Assembly: GCA_024234635.1 (NCBI GenBank)
Contig: JACKNX010000014.1
Coordinates: 1 to 64,000 of the forward strand
DNA length: 64,000 nt
Direction: 5' to 3'
Origin: Pseudomonadales bacterium
GTDB taxonomy: Bacteria > Pseudomonadota > Gammaproteobacteria > Pseudomonadales > Azotimanducaceae
Positions 45,008 to 53,671 of this stretch are shown piece by piece. Both the position numbers and the translations under genes were made by a program. Under the pieces are notes generated by a model. The model worked only from the letters and a program-made list of their open reading frames with translations. It made no database searches and was not told the origin of the DNA. The first letter of the stretch is position 1, and each line of letters starts with the position of its first letter.

Positions 45008-45781
45008 ATGGTGAAAGCGGTGACGGAACTGTTTGACCTGGCGGGTGAGGTGGCTGTTGTAACCGGTGCGGGGCGGGGTATAGGCGAGGGCATAGCCCAT
45101 GCGTTCGCCGAAGCTGGAGCGGCGGTAATTGTCGCCGCCCGTCGCACCGCGGAAATCGAACGAGTGGCCGCGGCGATTCGCGCTACGGGTGCCCAGGCAC
45201 ATGCGGTGGCAACCGATGTCACTGATGATGCTCAACTTGACGCGCTGGCGAGAGCGGCCATCAGCCACTTCGGCAAACTCTCGATCTGGGTCAACAACGC
45301 GGGTGGCTCCCCGATGCGCATGCCATTGAAGGACCTGCCGCGTGACGAATGGGATCGCACCATTGCGTTGAACCTCACCGCGATCTACCGCGGGTGCATC
45401 ACTGCCGCGAAGTACATGGACAAGGGCAGCATCATCAACATCACCTCCGGCGCGGGTACGGGACCGGTACCCGGCAGTGCCCACTACGGCGCCGCCAAGG
45501 CGGGCACCAATTCACTGACGTGGACGCTGGCTGCGGAGCTGGCACCGGACATACGGGTGAATGCGGTAGCGCCAGGTGCCATTCCAACGGAAGTCATGCT
45601 GAAGGCGATCGGTCGCACGGAAGACCAGCTGGACCAGGTGCTCGAAGAATGGAAGATTCCGCTTGGCCGACTCGGCACCCCGCAGGATATCGGCGCCGCC
45701 TGTGTCTATCTCGCCTCGAGCGCAGCAAGTTGGGTGAGCGGGGAGATCCTGCGCGTTGGCGGTGGCGCCAGGCCGCGCTAA
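45008..45781 (+). CDS. Short-chain dehydrogenase/reductase
   Basis: A 257-residue classical SDR. The cofactor motif TGAGRGIGEG is followed by AARRTAEI (NADP-type), NNAGGSP, the Ser in NITSGAG, YGAAKAG with the catalytic Tyr and Lys, and WVSGEILRVGGG at the end. GAGGAGGGAGGG lies just before the ATG. It follows the Baeyer-Villiger enzyme by ten bases. An alcohol-to-ketone step feeding the monooxygenase is the obvious guess. A repeat element starts about 30 bases after its stop. Confidence 0.9.
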   Translation: MVKAVTELFDLAGEVAVVTGAGRGIGEGIAHAFAEAGAAVIVAARRTAEIERVAAAIRATGAQAHAVATDVTDDAQLDALARAAISHFGKLSIWVNNAGGSPMRMPLKDLPRDEWDRTIALNLTAIYRGCITAAKYMDKGSIINITSGAGTGPVPGSAHYGAAKAGTNSLTWTLAAELAPDIRVNAVAPGAIPTEVMLKAIGRTEDQLDQVLEEWKIPLGRLGTPQDIGAACVYLASSAASWVSGEILRVGGGARPR

Positions 45782-45809
45782 CACCTGGCCGCGCAGCGCT
45801 GTCGCACCT

Positions 45810-45909
45810 GGCCACCAAACCCGTTGGAAGCGCTCAAGTGACCTAACTTGTCAAGCGGACCACTAGTCATCCCTGGCTGGCCAACGAGGCTGCCTTTTTG
45901 ACCAGCCCC
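45810..45909 (+). repeat. Dispersed repeat, copy 3: uninterrupted element C plus element B remnant
   Basis: Element C (about 57 bp, 45810-45866) includes GGAAGCGCTCAAGTGACCTA followed directly by ACTTGTCAAGCGGACCACTAG. The same sequence at 56.3-56.6 kb is split by a 200-base insertion after GACCTA, so this copy represents the empty site. Directly after it, CATCCCTGGCTGGC and AGGCTGCCTTTTTG at 45868-45900 look like the decayed right end of element B. It lies between an SDR gene and an aldo/keto reductase gene. Confidence 0.75.
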
Positions 45910-45976
45910 GCAAACACAGCCTGAACATACTCCTGTTGGTTGACGACAGGATGATGGACGACAAGGAGTTGAGCAC

Positions 45977-46906
45977 ATGCACTACACCACGTACGGCGAC
46001 ACCAATCTGCGCGTAAGCGTCGCCGGGCTCGGCGCGGGCGGCTTCAGCCGCCTGGGTCTCGGTACCGGCGGTAGTCAAGCGGACGCTGTTGCGGTTGTCC
46101 ATGCCGCACTGGACCGTGGTATCAACCTAATCGATACGGCGGCGGCATACGGGACCGAGGAGGTTGTCGGCAAGGCTATCGGTGGACTGGACAGGTCGCA
46201 GCTGGTCCTTGCCACCAAGGCGGGCTTCGGGCGTGGGCCGGACAGGGTACCGCCGGAAACAGTGATTGCCAGTCTCGATCGTTCGCTGCGCCTGCTGGGT
46301 ACGGACTATATCGACATCTTCCAGATTCATGCAGTGTCCCCCGAACGATACGACTGGGTTCATGGTGAGCTGGTGCCCGCATTGTTGCGGGAAAAGGCAA
46401 AGGGCAAGTTTCGCCACCTCGGCATCACGGAAACACCCCCGTTTGATCCCGGTCACGCGATGTTGCAGCGCGCGATCCCGGATGGCTGCTGGGAGTCAGT
46501 GATGGTGGCGTTCCACATGCTGCATCAGAACGCGCGGGCAGGTGTGTTCCCCGCTACGACGGCAGCCGGCGTCGGCACCATGCTGATGTTTGTCGTTCGC
46601 GGTATCTTTGCGCAGCCCGAGCGGTTGTCCGCCACGCTGGCGGAGCTGCGGTTACCGGAGCTCGACTTCCTGGTTCATCCAGGCGGTGCGCATGACATGG
46701 TGGATGCTGCTTACCGGTTCGCCCGTTACGAAACCGGAGTGGATGTCGTGCTGTTCGGTACAGGCAGTGTCGACCATGTACACCGCAACGTGGAGTCGTT
46801 GCTCAAACCGCCGCTTCCGGAGGAGGATGTGGCCAGGCTGCGTGCGGTGTACGGACATGTTGTTGGAGTCGGGCTGGACGTGCCGACGCGACCGAAGCCA
46901 GCGTGA
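45977..46906 (+). CDS. Aldo/keto reductase
   Basis: A 309-residue (alpha/beta)8 NADPH-dependent reductase. The catalytic tetrad is visible as D53 and Y58 in IDTAAAYG, K81 in ATKAGFG and H118 in FQIHAV. The protein reduces aldehydes or ketones. The conserved C-terminal VVLFGTGSVDHVHRN is the NADPH-phosphate site. GACAAGGAG lies before the ATG. It could belong functionally with the upstream catabolic run, though a repeat element separates them. Confidence 0.88.
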   Translation: MHYTTYGDTNLRVSVAGLGAGGFSRLGLGTGGSQADAVAVVHAALDRGINLIDTAAAYGTEEVVGKAIGGLDRSQLVLATKAGFGRGPDRVPPETVIASLDRSLRLLGTDYIDIFQIHAVSPERYDWVHGELVPALLREKAKGKFRHLGITETPPFDPGHAMLQRAIPDGCWESVMVAFHMLHQNARAGVFPATTAAGVGTMLMFVVRGIFAQPERLSATLAELRLPELDFLVHPGGAHDMVDAAYRFARYETGVDVVLFGTGSVDHVHRNVESLLKPPLPEEDVARLRAVYGHVVGVGLDVPTRPKPA

Positions 46907-46921
46907 ACCACTGAAGGGTAC

Positions 46922-47341
46922 CTACAGGGATTTGCGCATGAAGTGCCGGTTGAATCCGCCCACCCATGCGACCAGCGTGACGATGGTTTCGTAGCCCAGA
47001 CGCTCATACAGAGCCTGATTGCTGTCGCTGAGCGTCTCCAGAACGGCATCGGTGCAGCCCCGCGCGCGAGCCGCGGCTTCCAGCCTCGTCAGGCATTCGC
47101 TGCCGAGTCCCTGGCCACGACGTTCGTCGCTGACCCACAGGTAGCTGGTGAACAACCGGTTGAATTCCGTGCGCCCGGTTGCGCCGGCGACGATGCGGTC
47201 CCCCTCGCGTAGGAAACAGGCGATCGGACGGGCGTCGCCGCCAACCGCCTGCGCCCGGCCGAAGTGAAAGACCCCGTCACTGATGCACGCCACGTCCGTG
47301 GCGTCCGGGTCGTCTTCGATGCACCAGATTGCCGATGCCAT
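46922..47341 (-). CDS. GNAT family N-acetyltransferase
   Basis: A 139-residue acetyltransferase. The acetyl-CoA pyrophosphate loop (motif A) is RRGQGLGSECL, preceded by the strand LFTSYLWVSDE. The C-terminal motif B includes SNQALYERLGYE. The acceptor substrate is unknown. Its start is three bases after the stop of the glutathione S-transferase gene, so the two form an operon. Confidence 0.87.
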   Translation of the reverse strand: MASAIWCIEDDPDATDVACISDGVFHFGRAQAVGGDARPIACFLREGDRIVAGATGRTEFNRLFTSYLWVSDERRGQGLGSECLTRLEAAARARGCTDAVLETLSDSNQALYERLGYETIVTLVAWVGGFNRHFMRKSL

Positions 47342-47344
47342 GAG

Positions 47345-47998
47345 CTACTGAATCCCGGCGTTTTCCTGTTCGCGCTGCGCCCACTCTCCGGGGTTGCGCC
47401 CGTACTCCACCATCACATGCCGGCGATACGCCGGTCGCTCCGTCAGGCGGTGGTACCAGGACGCCAGATTTGCCAGGGTGGGGCGTTCGATCGGCATGGT
47501 CATGTAGCGGTACATCATGGCGCCGATGCAGATGTCGGCGATGGAAAGCGTATCCCCGGTGATGAACATTCTGCCCTGCAGCCACGTGTCCAGTTGGCCA
47601 AACAACCGGCCGCTCTCTTTCGCCCCGCGTTCCAGCTTCTCTGGTGTGGTCGCAAAGCCCCGTATCAGGCCGGTGAAGAGCGGAAAGAAGGCGTTGGAAA
47701 TGTCGCTGCGTTGCCACTCCGTCCACATGTCCGCCTGCGCCTGTCGGGCCACGTCGTCCGGCCACAGCGTACCGGTGCCGTAGGTCCGTGCCAGGTGGCG
47801 CACGCAGGCGTTCGATTCCCACACCACGAGATCGCCATCGCGAATGGTTGGAACCACCTGCATGGGATTTGGATAACCGGGCGGGTAACCGAAGGACCCA
47901 CCGACATCCTCGCGTCGGTAAGGCAGGTTCAACTCACCGAGTGTCCACATGACCTTCTGAACGTTCATGGAGTTGCGCCGACCGAGCACCGTGATCAT
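47345..47998 (-). CDS. Glutathione S-transferase family protein
   Basis: A 217-residue GST. The thioredoxin-fold N-terminal domain has the likely catalytic Ser in GRRNSMNVQKVMW, the cis-proline in MQVVPTI, and WESNACVRHL binding the glutathione glutamate. The C-terminal helical domain has FITGDTLSIADICIG. The ATG at 47998 with CGGAA upstream is preferred to a GTG ten codons earlier. It precedes the GNAT gene and is divergent from the histidine phosphatase gene. Confidence 0.9.
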   Translation of the reverse strand: MITVLGRRNSMNVQKVMWTLGELNLPYRREDVGGSFGYPPGYPNPMQVVPTIRDGDLVVWESNACVRHLARTYGTGTLWPDDVARQAQADMWTEWQRSDISNAFFPLFTGLIRGFATTPEKLERGAKESGRLFGQLDTWLQGRMFITGDTLSIADICIGAMMYRYMTMPIERPTLANLASWYHRLTERPAYRRHVMVEYGRNPGEWAQREQENAGIQ

Positions 47999-48082
47999 GG
48001 GTTTTCCGTGGTGATTGCCTGAGGACACTATATCAGCGCCTTGGTGAGACCCTATACTGCCGCTTTCCCGGAACGCTCATCG

Positions 48083-48679
48083 ATGGAACTGCTGCTCATC
48101 CGTCACGGTCTGCCCGTGCATCTGCAAACGAACGACGGCACACCTGCCGATCCACCATTATCCGATATCGGTCGCGGCCAGGCGCGACGCATGGCCGACT
48201 GGCTGGCCGGCGAAAAAATCGACCGTTTGTACAGCAGTCCGATGCTGCGTGCCGTGCAGACTGCGGAGCCATTGTCCGATCGCCTGGGTGTCGCGGTGGA
48301 ACTGCACGAAGGCGTCGCCGAGTACGATCGCGACGCCAGCGAATACGTGCCAGCGGAAAAGTTGAAGGAAGTCGACTACGAACGCTGGAAGCGGCTGATG
48401 CAGGGTGACGTGGACATCAACTTCCACGCCTTCGCGCATGCCGTCATCGACAGTCTCGAAGCGATTGTGATGGCTAACCCCGGCCGGCGGGTGGCGGTCA
48501 CCTGTCACGGCGGCGTGATCAACGTGTGGACGGCGCATGTGGTAGGGCTGGCGCCGCGACTGTTCTTCAGCCCGGACTACACCAGCATCCACCGGTATCT
48601 CTGTGCGGGCTCGGGAGAACGCAGCATTCGCGTCCTCAACGAGGCGGTACACCTGCGCTCGTCATTGCCCGTACGCTGA
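48083..48679 (+). CDS. Histidine phosphatase family protein (phosphoglycerate mutase-like)
   Basis: A 198-residue phosphatase of the PGM branch. The phospho-accepting histidine is in LLLIRHGLP (R7-H8-G9), the second arginine is in YSSPMLRAVQTA, and the second histidine is in AVTCHGGVINV. It dephosphorylates an unknown small metabolite or sugar phosphate. TATACT at 48053-48058 is a good -10 element. It is convergent with the F420 operon; a 33-base gap separates it from the end of fbiC. Confidence 0.9.
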   Translation: MELLLIRHGLPVHLQTNDGTPADPPLSDIGRGQARRMADWLAGEKIDRLYSSPMLRAVQTAEPLSDRLGVAVELHEGVAEYDRDASEYVPAEKLKEVDYERWKRLMQGDVDINFHAFAHAVIDSLEAIVMANPGRRVAVTCHGGVINVWTAHVVGLAPRLFFSPDYTSIHRYLCAGSGERSIRVLNEAVHLRSSLPVR

Positions 48680-48712
48680 CAGTCGTCCCGTTGCGCGAGC
48701 CGGGAATGGGCC

Positions 48713-51184
48713 TCAACCCGCGCTGATGGTCACCGTATCGATGAGATTGTTTTTCACCAGGTCCTTGTCCCGGCGTCGTTCGTAACGCCGTGCCGGCGTG
48801 TTGACGATGGGCGCCAGTTCCGCCGCGCCGAAGCTTCGCTTCTGCAGGCTGTCGCTGATTTCCCCGTAGGTTGTCGAGCGTTGTCGCGGCGTACGGTTGT
48901 TGGACTTGATGAGCCGCACCATCTCCTCGGGCGAAGTCTCCTGACCGTGTTGCGTGCCGGCAGCGCGCGAGATGCTTTCGTTCATGAGCGTGCCGCCCAG
49001 ATCGTTGCAACCGGCGTTCAGACACGCCTGCACACCGGCATGCCCCATCTTCACCCAGCTGGCCTGGATATTGTGGATGTGGCCGTGCAGCGTGATGCGC
49101 GCGACGCTGTGCATCAGCAGGGCTTCGCGAAAGGTTGGTCCTCGCCGAGCCTTGCCCTTGAGATACATGGGCGCTTCCATATGCACGAAGGGCAGAGGCA
49201 CCATCTCGGTGAAACCGCCGGTACGACGCTGCAGATCGCGTACGCGCAGCAGGTGCCGCGCCCAGTGAACGGGTTTCTCCACGTGCCCGTACATGATGGT
49301 CGCAGTGGTGCGGAAGCCAACCCTGTGCGCGGTTTCCATCACTTCGAGCCATTGCGCGGTATTGATCTTGTCCGGACAGATGATGGCACGCACTTCGTCG
49401 TCCAGAATCTCCGCCGCGGTTCCGGGCAGAGTTCCCAGACCAGCTTCCCTGAGCATTCTGAGATAGGGCTCGAGTGCCATGTCGAGGGTGGCCGCTCCCT
49501 GCCACACTTCCAGCGGCGAGAAAGCGTGTATGTGCATCTGCGGCACCGCGGCCTTTACGATCCGCAGGATCTCGGCATACGTGTCACCGGTGTAGTCGGG
49601 GTGGATACCACCCTGCATGCATACTTCCGTCGCGCCACGGTCCCAGGCTTCCTTTACCCGTCGGGCAATTTCCTCGGGCGCGAGATCGTAAGGGCGTCCG
49701 CGCAGATTTTCGCTCAGTTTGCCTTTCGAAAACGCGCAGAACTGGCATTTGAAGTAGCAGACATTGGTGTAGTTGATATTGCGGTTGACACAGTAGCTAA
49801 CGGTCTCGCCGTTGACCTTCTGCCGCATCGCGTCCGCAGCGCGCACCACGGCGGAGAGATCGTCGCCCCGCGCGGCAAACAGGCGAACCACATCGGCTTC
49901 CTCGAGCAGCTCGCCGGCCATGGCGCGTCGCAGTATGGCATCCACGTCCGGCGATACGTGGCGGGGCTTGTGAATCACCGCATCCAGGATGTCCTTCGGT
50001 GGATCGATTGGCTCACCGGGACTCCAGGGATCGATGCGGGGAAAGCCCTCCGCGTCGATGCGCGAGATGACGTTGTCGTGCAGCTCCGGGTGCACCCACC
50101 GGTCCAGATCGCTGGCGTATGCCGGGTAGATCGTCAGTCGTTCGGTCAGGAACTTGCCGGCGCCGGCGGTCTCCCGCGCCAGTTCCTCGACATGCGGCCA
50201 GGGCGCTTCGGGGTTGACGAAGTCGGGTGTCAGCGGCGATACGCCGCCCCAGTCGTTGATGCCGGCCTGCACGATCTGTGGCAGCACGCCGGGGCTGAGG
50301 TTGGGGGGCGCCTGGATGCTCATGTCGGCGCCGAACACGATACGGGCGACGGCGATGGTCCATAACAGTTCGTCAAGATCCGGCTCGGGGGCATGCACCA
50401 TCTTCGTGCCGGGTTTGGCGCGGAAGTTCTGTACGATTATTTCCTGGATGTGGCCGTATTCCTGATGCAGGGCGCGGATGGCCAGGAGTGACTCGATGCG
50501 CTCCAGGCGTGTCTCGCCGATGCCGATGAGAATGCCGGTGGTGAACGGTACGCGGGCTATGCCGGCCTGGCGCAGTGTTTCGAGCCGTACCGCGGGTACT
50601 TTGTCGGGGCTGCCGTAGTGCGGCATCCCCTTGCGGGTCAACCGCTGCGACGTGGACTCCAGCATGATACCCATTGAGGGCGAGACGGACTTCAGGCGCG
50701 CCAGCTCGGTGGCATCCAGATTGCCGGGATTCAGGTGCGGCAGCAGCCCCGTCTCCTCCAGTACCGCCTTTGCCGCGGCGAACAGATAATCCACCGTGGT
50801 GGCGTATCCCATGCTGTCGAGCGCCTCGCGGGCGGCCTTGTAGCGCAATTCCGGTTTTTCACCCAGCGTGAACAGCGCTTCCTTGCAGCCCATCGCGGCG
50901 CCCTGGCGGGCGACCTCGAGCACCTCGTCGATGGTCATGTACGGGGCCATGACCTTGCGCGGTACCTTCGCAAACGTGCAGTAGTGGCATACGTCGCGGC
51001 ACAGGTGCGTGAGCGGCAGGAACACCTTGCGGGAATAGGTGACGACGTTGCGAAAGCCGCGGTCGCGCAGGGTGGCGGCCACTTGCGCCAGGGCGTGCGT
51101 GTCCGTGATGTCGGCGAGGGCCAGGGCTTCGGCATCGTTCGGCAAACGGCCGGCCAGTGCCTGCTGCAGCAGGTGGTCAAGCAT
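48713..51184 (-). CDS. fbiC: FO synthase, fused CofG-CofH (FbiC)
   Basis: An 823-residue protein that makes the deazaflavin FO from tyrosine and a ribityl pyrimidine. It is a fusion of two radical-SAM enzymes. The CofG half has C62, C66 and C69 in LCRDVCHYCTF; the CofH half has C476, C480 and C483 in NVCYFKCQFCAF. Both CX3CX2C sites are intact. Single-polypeptide FbiC is usual in Actinobacteria and some Proteobacteria; archaea have separate proteins. It overlaps the end of cofC by eight bases and is the last gene of the F420 operon. Confidence 0.96.
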   Translation of the reverse strand: MLDHLLQQALAGRLPNDAEALALADITDTHALAQVAATLRDRGFRNVVTYSRKVFLPLTHLCRDVCHYCTFAKVPRKVMAPYMTIDEVLEVARQGAAMGCKEALFTLGEKPELRYKAAREALDSMGYATTVDYLFAAAKAVLEETGLLPHLNPGNLDATELARLKSVSPSMGIMLESTSQRLTRKGMPHYGSPDKVPAVRLETLRQAGIARVPFTTGILIGIGETRLERIESLLAIRALHQEYGHIQEIIVQNFRAKPGTKMVHAPEPDLDELLWTIAVARIVFGADMSIQAPPNLSPGVLPQIVQAGINDWGGVSPLTPDFVNPEAPWPHVEELARETAGAGKFLTERLTIYPAYASDLDRWVHPELHDNVISRIDAEGFPRIDPWSPGEPIDPPKDILDAVIHKPRHVSPDVDAILRRAMAGELLEEADVVRLFAARGDDLSAVVRAADAMRQKVNGETVSYCVNRNINYTNVCYFKCQFCAFSKGKLSENLRGRPYDLAPEEIARRVKEAWDRGATEVCMQGGIHPDYTGDTYAEILRIVKAAVPQMHIHAFSPLEVWQGAATLDMALEPYLRMLREAGLGTLPGTAAEILDDEVRAIICPDKINTAQWLEVMETAHRVGFRTTATIMYGHVEKPVHWARHLLRVRDLQRRTGGFTEMVPLPFVHMEAPMYLKGKARRGPTFREALLMHSVARITLHGHIHNIQASWVKMGHAGVQACLNAGCNDLGGTLMNESISRAAGTQHGQETSPEEMVRLIKSNNRTPRQRSTTYGEISDSLQKRSFGAAELAPIVNTPARRYERRRDKDLVKNNLIDTVTISAG

Positions 51185-51890
51185 TTGCGGTTCCCGTGTC
51201 GCTGGTCAAAGGTGCGCCATTATGGTGACTGCTCAGGCGCTCCGCTATACCTGACCTGTCGAGGTAGATACCAGTCTGCGTCCGCCCCCCCTCGACGAGC
51301 AACGTTCGCAGGTCGGCGGGCGTGTCGATATCGAGCGCAAATCCACGCAGGGGGTGGATGGTGGGCGGTATTCCGCGCTGTTCGGCGGCGTCCAGATGGG
51401 GTTTGAAACTTTTTCCGTCGAACACCAGTGGAATGGCGTCGGTTGGCGTCAGTATCAGCCCGTTGGTCCCGAGATTCTCGTCATCCGGCATGATGGTCAC
51501 GCCAGTATGGTCCGCCAGGGCCAGATCGATCTCCCCCGCCGAGACAAGTGGAATGTCCGCGGGCACGATGAATACGCCGTCGGCACCCAGACGATCATGC
51601 AGATAGGCCGCAGCCTGGGTGAGCGCGGCGGACAGGTCGGCATCCGGGCTTTCCGCGAATCGTTCCGTGCCGAAGGCCTGCGCCAGCGCATCGGCCTCCA
51701 CGGTGCGGGAGACGATCAACGTGCCGGCGAGGCGCGTCGAGCGGGCCAGGCTGGTGAGTACATCGCGGGCCATGGCAAGCATGAGGGCGCGGCGCTCGTC
51801 CGCGTTCAGAACACTGGCAAGTCGTTGTTTGGCCCGCTCCAGTCCTTTCAGCGGCACGACGGCCCAGATGGCCGGCTTTCTGCTCTGCAC
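51177..51890 (-). CDS. cofC: Phospho-lactate (or phosphoglycerate/PEP) guanylyltransferase CofC/FbiD
   Basis: A 237-residue nucleotidyltransferase that activates a phospho-three-carbon acid with GTP to build the F420 side chain. Markers are AVVPLKGLERAKQRL at the start, VFIVPADIPLVS for metal and nucleotide, and LGTNGLILTPTDAIPLVFD plus SFKPHLDAA. The GTG at 51890 is chosen because AGGAG lies seven bases upstream; another GTG ten codons earlier lacks this. Whether it uses 2-phospholactate, PEP or 3-phosphoglycerate cannot be told from sequence. Confidence 0.92.
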   Translation of the reverse strand: MQSRKPAIWAVVPLKGLERAKQRLASVLNADERRALMLAMARDVLTSLARSTRLAGTLIVSRTVEADALAQAFGTERFAESPDADLSAALTQAAAYLHDRLGADGVFIVPADIPLVSAGEIDLALADHTGVTIMPDDENLGTNGLILTPTDAIPLVFDGKSFKPHLDAAEQRGIPPTIHPLRGFALDIDTPADLRTLLVEGGRTQTGIYLDRSGIAERLSSHHNGAPLTSDTGTANA

Positions 51891-51985
51891 GGGGTTACTC
51901 CTGCCTGTCCGGTGCGACACCTCTCCCTTGCCGATGGCCGGATGCGTGCCGAAATCGCGGACCGGTGAGGCGTTCCAGGCCAGGG

Positions 51986-52912
51986 TCAGTGTGCGAGGGA
52001 CTGCAGAAATTCCACCGTCACACGCGCGAGATCGATTCGATCCTGTAACGTTAGCATGACGGTACGGGTGACTACAGTGCGCACAGGCAGGGTATCGTGG
52101 ACCGCGGCATCCGCTTCGTCCAGAACGAAGCCCGTCAGCAGCTCGCCGTAGTGGCTGGCCACCTGCGCGGCGGTGGCGGGCACCTTCAGTTCGGCCATCA
52201 TCTTGGCGGTGGGGCCCTTGATTGCCATGCCGTCTACGATCGGCGAGACGGCGACCACGGGAAGCCGGGCCAGTGCCTCGCGCATGCCGGGCACCGCCAG
52301 GACCGGGTCCACGGAGACGAACGGATTGGACGGGCAGATGATCACGCCCTGACAGTCGGTCAACCAGTCCGCCACCACGGGTGACAGCCGAGCTGAGGGA
52401 ATGCCGTCGAAATGGAAGCCCGTGACGGCCGGTGCGCAGCGGTCGCGCACGAAGTAGTGCTGAAAATTCAGGGCGCCCTTGGCGGTATGCACGATGGTTC
52501 GGATCGGCTGGTCGGACATCGGCGCCAACCCGTGCCGGATGCCGAGCCGGCGGGCGATTTCCGCGGTCACCTGGGATAGTGAGGCGCCGGCGCGCAGCAG
52601 TTGCGTGCGATGAAAGTGCAGGGCCAGGTCCCGGTCACCCAGCCGGAACCAGCTTTCACCGCCGAGCTCGGCCAGGGTATCGAGGCACTGCCAGGTCTCG
52701 TCCCGGCGTCCCCAGCCGAGTTCGGTATTGTTCAGATCCGCGAGCGTATAGGTGAGTGTGTCGAGATCGGGGCTGATGGCCAGACCCAGATGCTCGAAGT
52801 CGTCGCCGGTATTGACGACGAAGAGTACTTCGTCCGGCGTCAGCACGTGGGCGAGGCCCAGCGCCAGCTTTGCGCCGCCAACACCACCCGTGATGGCCAG
52901 ATAACGCGCCAT
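51986..52912 (-). CDS. cofD: 2-phospho-L-lactate transferase CofD/FbiA
   Basis: A 308-residue transferase that joins FO to the activated phospho-acid to give F420-0 or its dehydro form. The N-terminal YLAITGGVGGAKLALGLAHV binds the nucleotide, and VNTGDDFEHLGLAISPDLDT is the family signature. CQGVIICPSNPFVSVDPVLA and AVSPIVDGMAIKGPT are also conserved. The ATG overlaps the cofE stop by one base. All hallmarks are present, and the length is normal. Confidence 0.95.
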   Translation of the reverse strand: MARYLAITGGVGGAKLALGLAHVLTPDEVLFVVNTGDDFEHLGLAISPDLDTLTYTLADLNNTELGWGRRDETWQCLDTLAELGGESWFRLGDRDLALHFHRTQLLRAGASLSQVTAEIARRLGIRHGLAPMSDQPIRTIVHTAKGALNFQHYFVRDRCAPAVTGFHFDGIPSARLSPVVADWLTDCQGVIICPSNPFVSVDPVLAVPGMREALARLPVVAVSPIVDGMAIKGPTAKMMAELKVPATAAQVASHYGELLTGFVLDEADAAVHDTLPVRTVVTRTVMLTLQDRIDLARVTVEFLQSLAH

Positions 52913-53670
52913 CAGCGGAACAGATCTTCGTCCAGTGGTCGATTGATGAGCTGCGCCGTATCCGCGGTATCCTCCGGCGGCAGTCCCTGTACCAGGGCCG
53001 CGGGGAGGCGTTCCGTGGTTTCTCCCATCATCAGCGTGGCGGCGGTGGCAATGGCGTCCGCGCGGTTGATGAGCGTGACCTTCAGTTCCCGGCCGTAGAT
53101 ATCGTGCCCGCCACGATGATCCTGCAGCACGCGGACGCCGGCACTGCCGATAGCGGCGCCGATGGTACCCAGGCGCCACGGGCGATTGTGCGAGTCGGTG
53201 ATGATGACGCCGAGGCGTTTGCCGGTTGCCCGTTGCAGCGCCTCACGCAGCCGCGCCGCGGAGGCGTCCGGATCCACGGGCAGCAGCAGCGCGGCTTCAC
53301 CGTCCGCGTGGTCGATGTTGCTCTGATCGATACCGGCGTTCGCACCCACGAAACCCAGCTTGTGGCGCACGATGAGCGCGCCGGTGCGCTTGCGCAGGAT
53401 GTCCGTGCTTTCGTCGAGCACGAGTTGCACCATGCGCGGATCCTTTTCGACCTCCCGGGCCAGGGCTTCGGCCTCGGGACCAGCGGTAATGTCCGCCAGC
53501 AGCACCTGGCGGTTCTCCGCCTTGGAAACGATTTTCTGCGCCAGGCAGAAAATGTCGCCGTCAGTGAGCGTGAGCCCCATGCGGGAGATCGCTGCCAGCA
53601 GCAGGGCGGCGAGATCGTCGCCGGGCTGCACCATTGGCAGCCCTTCCAGCGCGGTGACGGAGAATGGCAT
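52912..53670 (-). CDS. cofE: F420-0:gamma-glutamyl ligase CofE
   Basis: A 252-residue ligase that adds gamma-linked glutamates to F420-0 using GTP. Key blocks are ALEGLPMVQPGDDLA, FCLAQKIVSKAENR, NAGIDQSNIDHADGEAALLL, and VIITDSHNRPWRLGTIGAAIG with NRADAIATAATLMMGE. The C-terminal nitroreductase domain found in mycobacterial FbiB is missing. If the pathway runs via dehydro-F420-0, the reductase must come from elsewhere. It begins one base after npdG ends. Confidence 0.94.
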   Translation of the reverse strand: MPFSVTALEGLPMVQPGDDLAALLLAAISRMGLTLTDGDIFCLAQKIVSKAENRQVLLADITAGPEAEALAREVEKDPRMVQLVLDESTDILRKRTGALIVRHKLGFVGANAGIDQSNIDHADGEAALLLPVDPDASAARLREALQRATGKRLGVIITDSHNRPWRLGTIGAAIGSAGVRVLQDHRGGHDIYGRELKVTLINRADAIATAATLMMGETTERLPAALVQGLPPEDTADTAQLINRPLDEDLFR

Positions 53671-53671
53671 G

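Noticed and set aside
48713..51184. Possibility that fbiC is an assembly join of separate cofG and cofH genes
   Set aside because: The fused form is a known FbiC architecture, both radical-SAM sites are intact, and the linker is in frame without anomalies.
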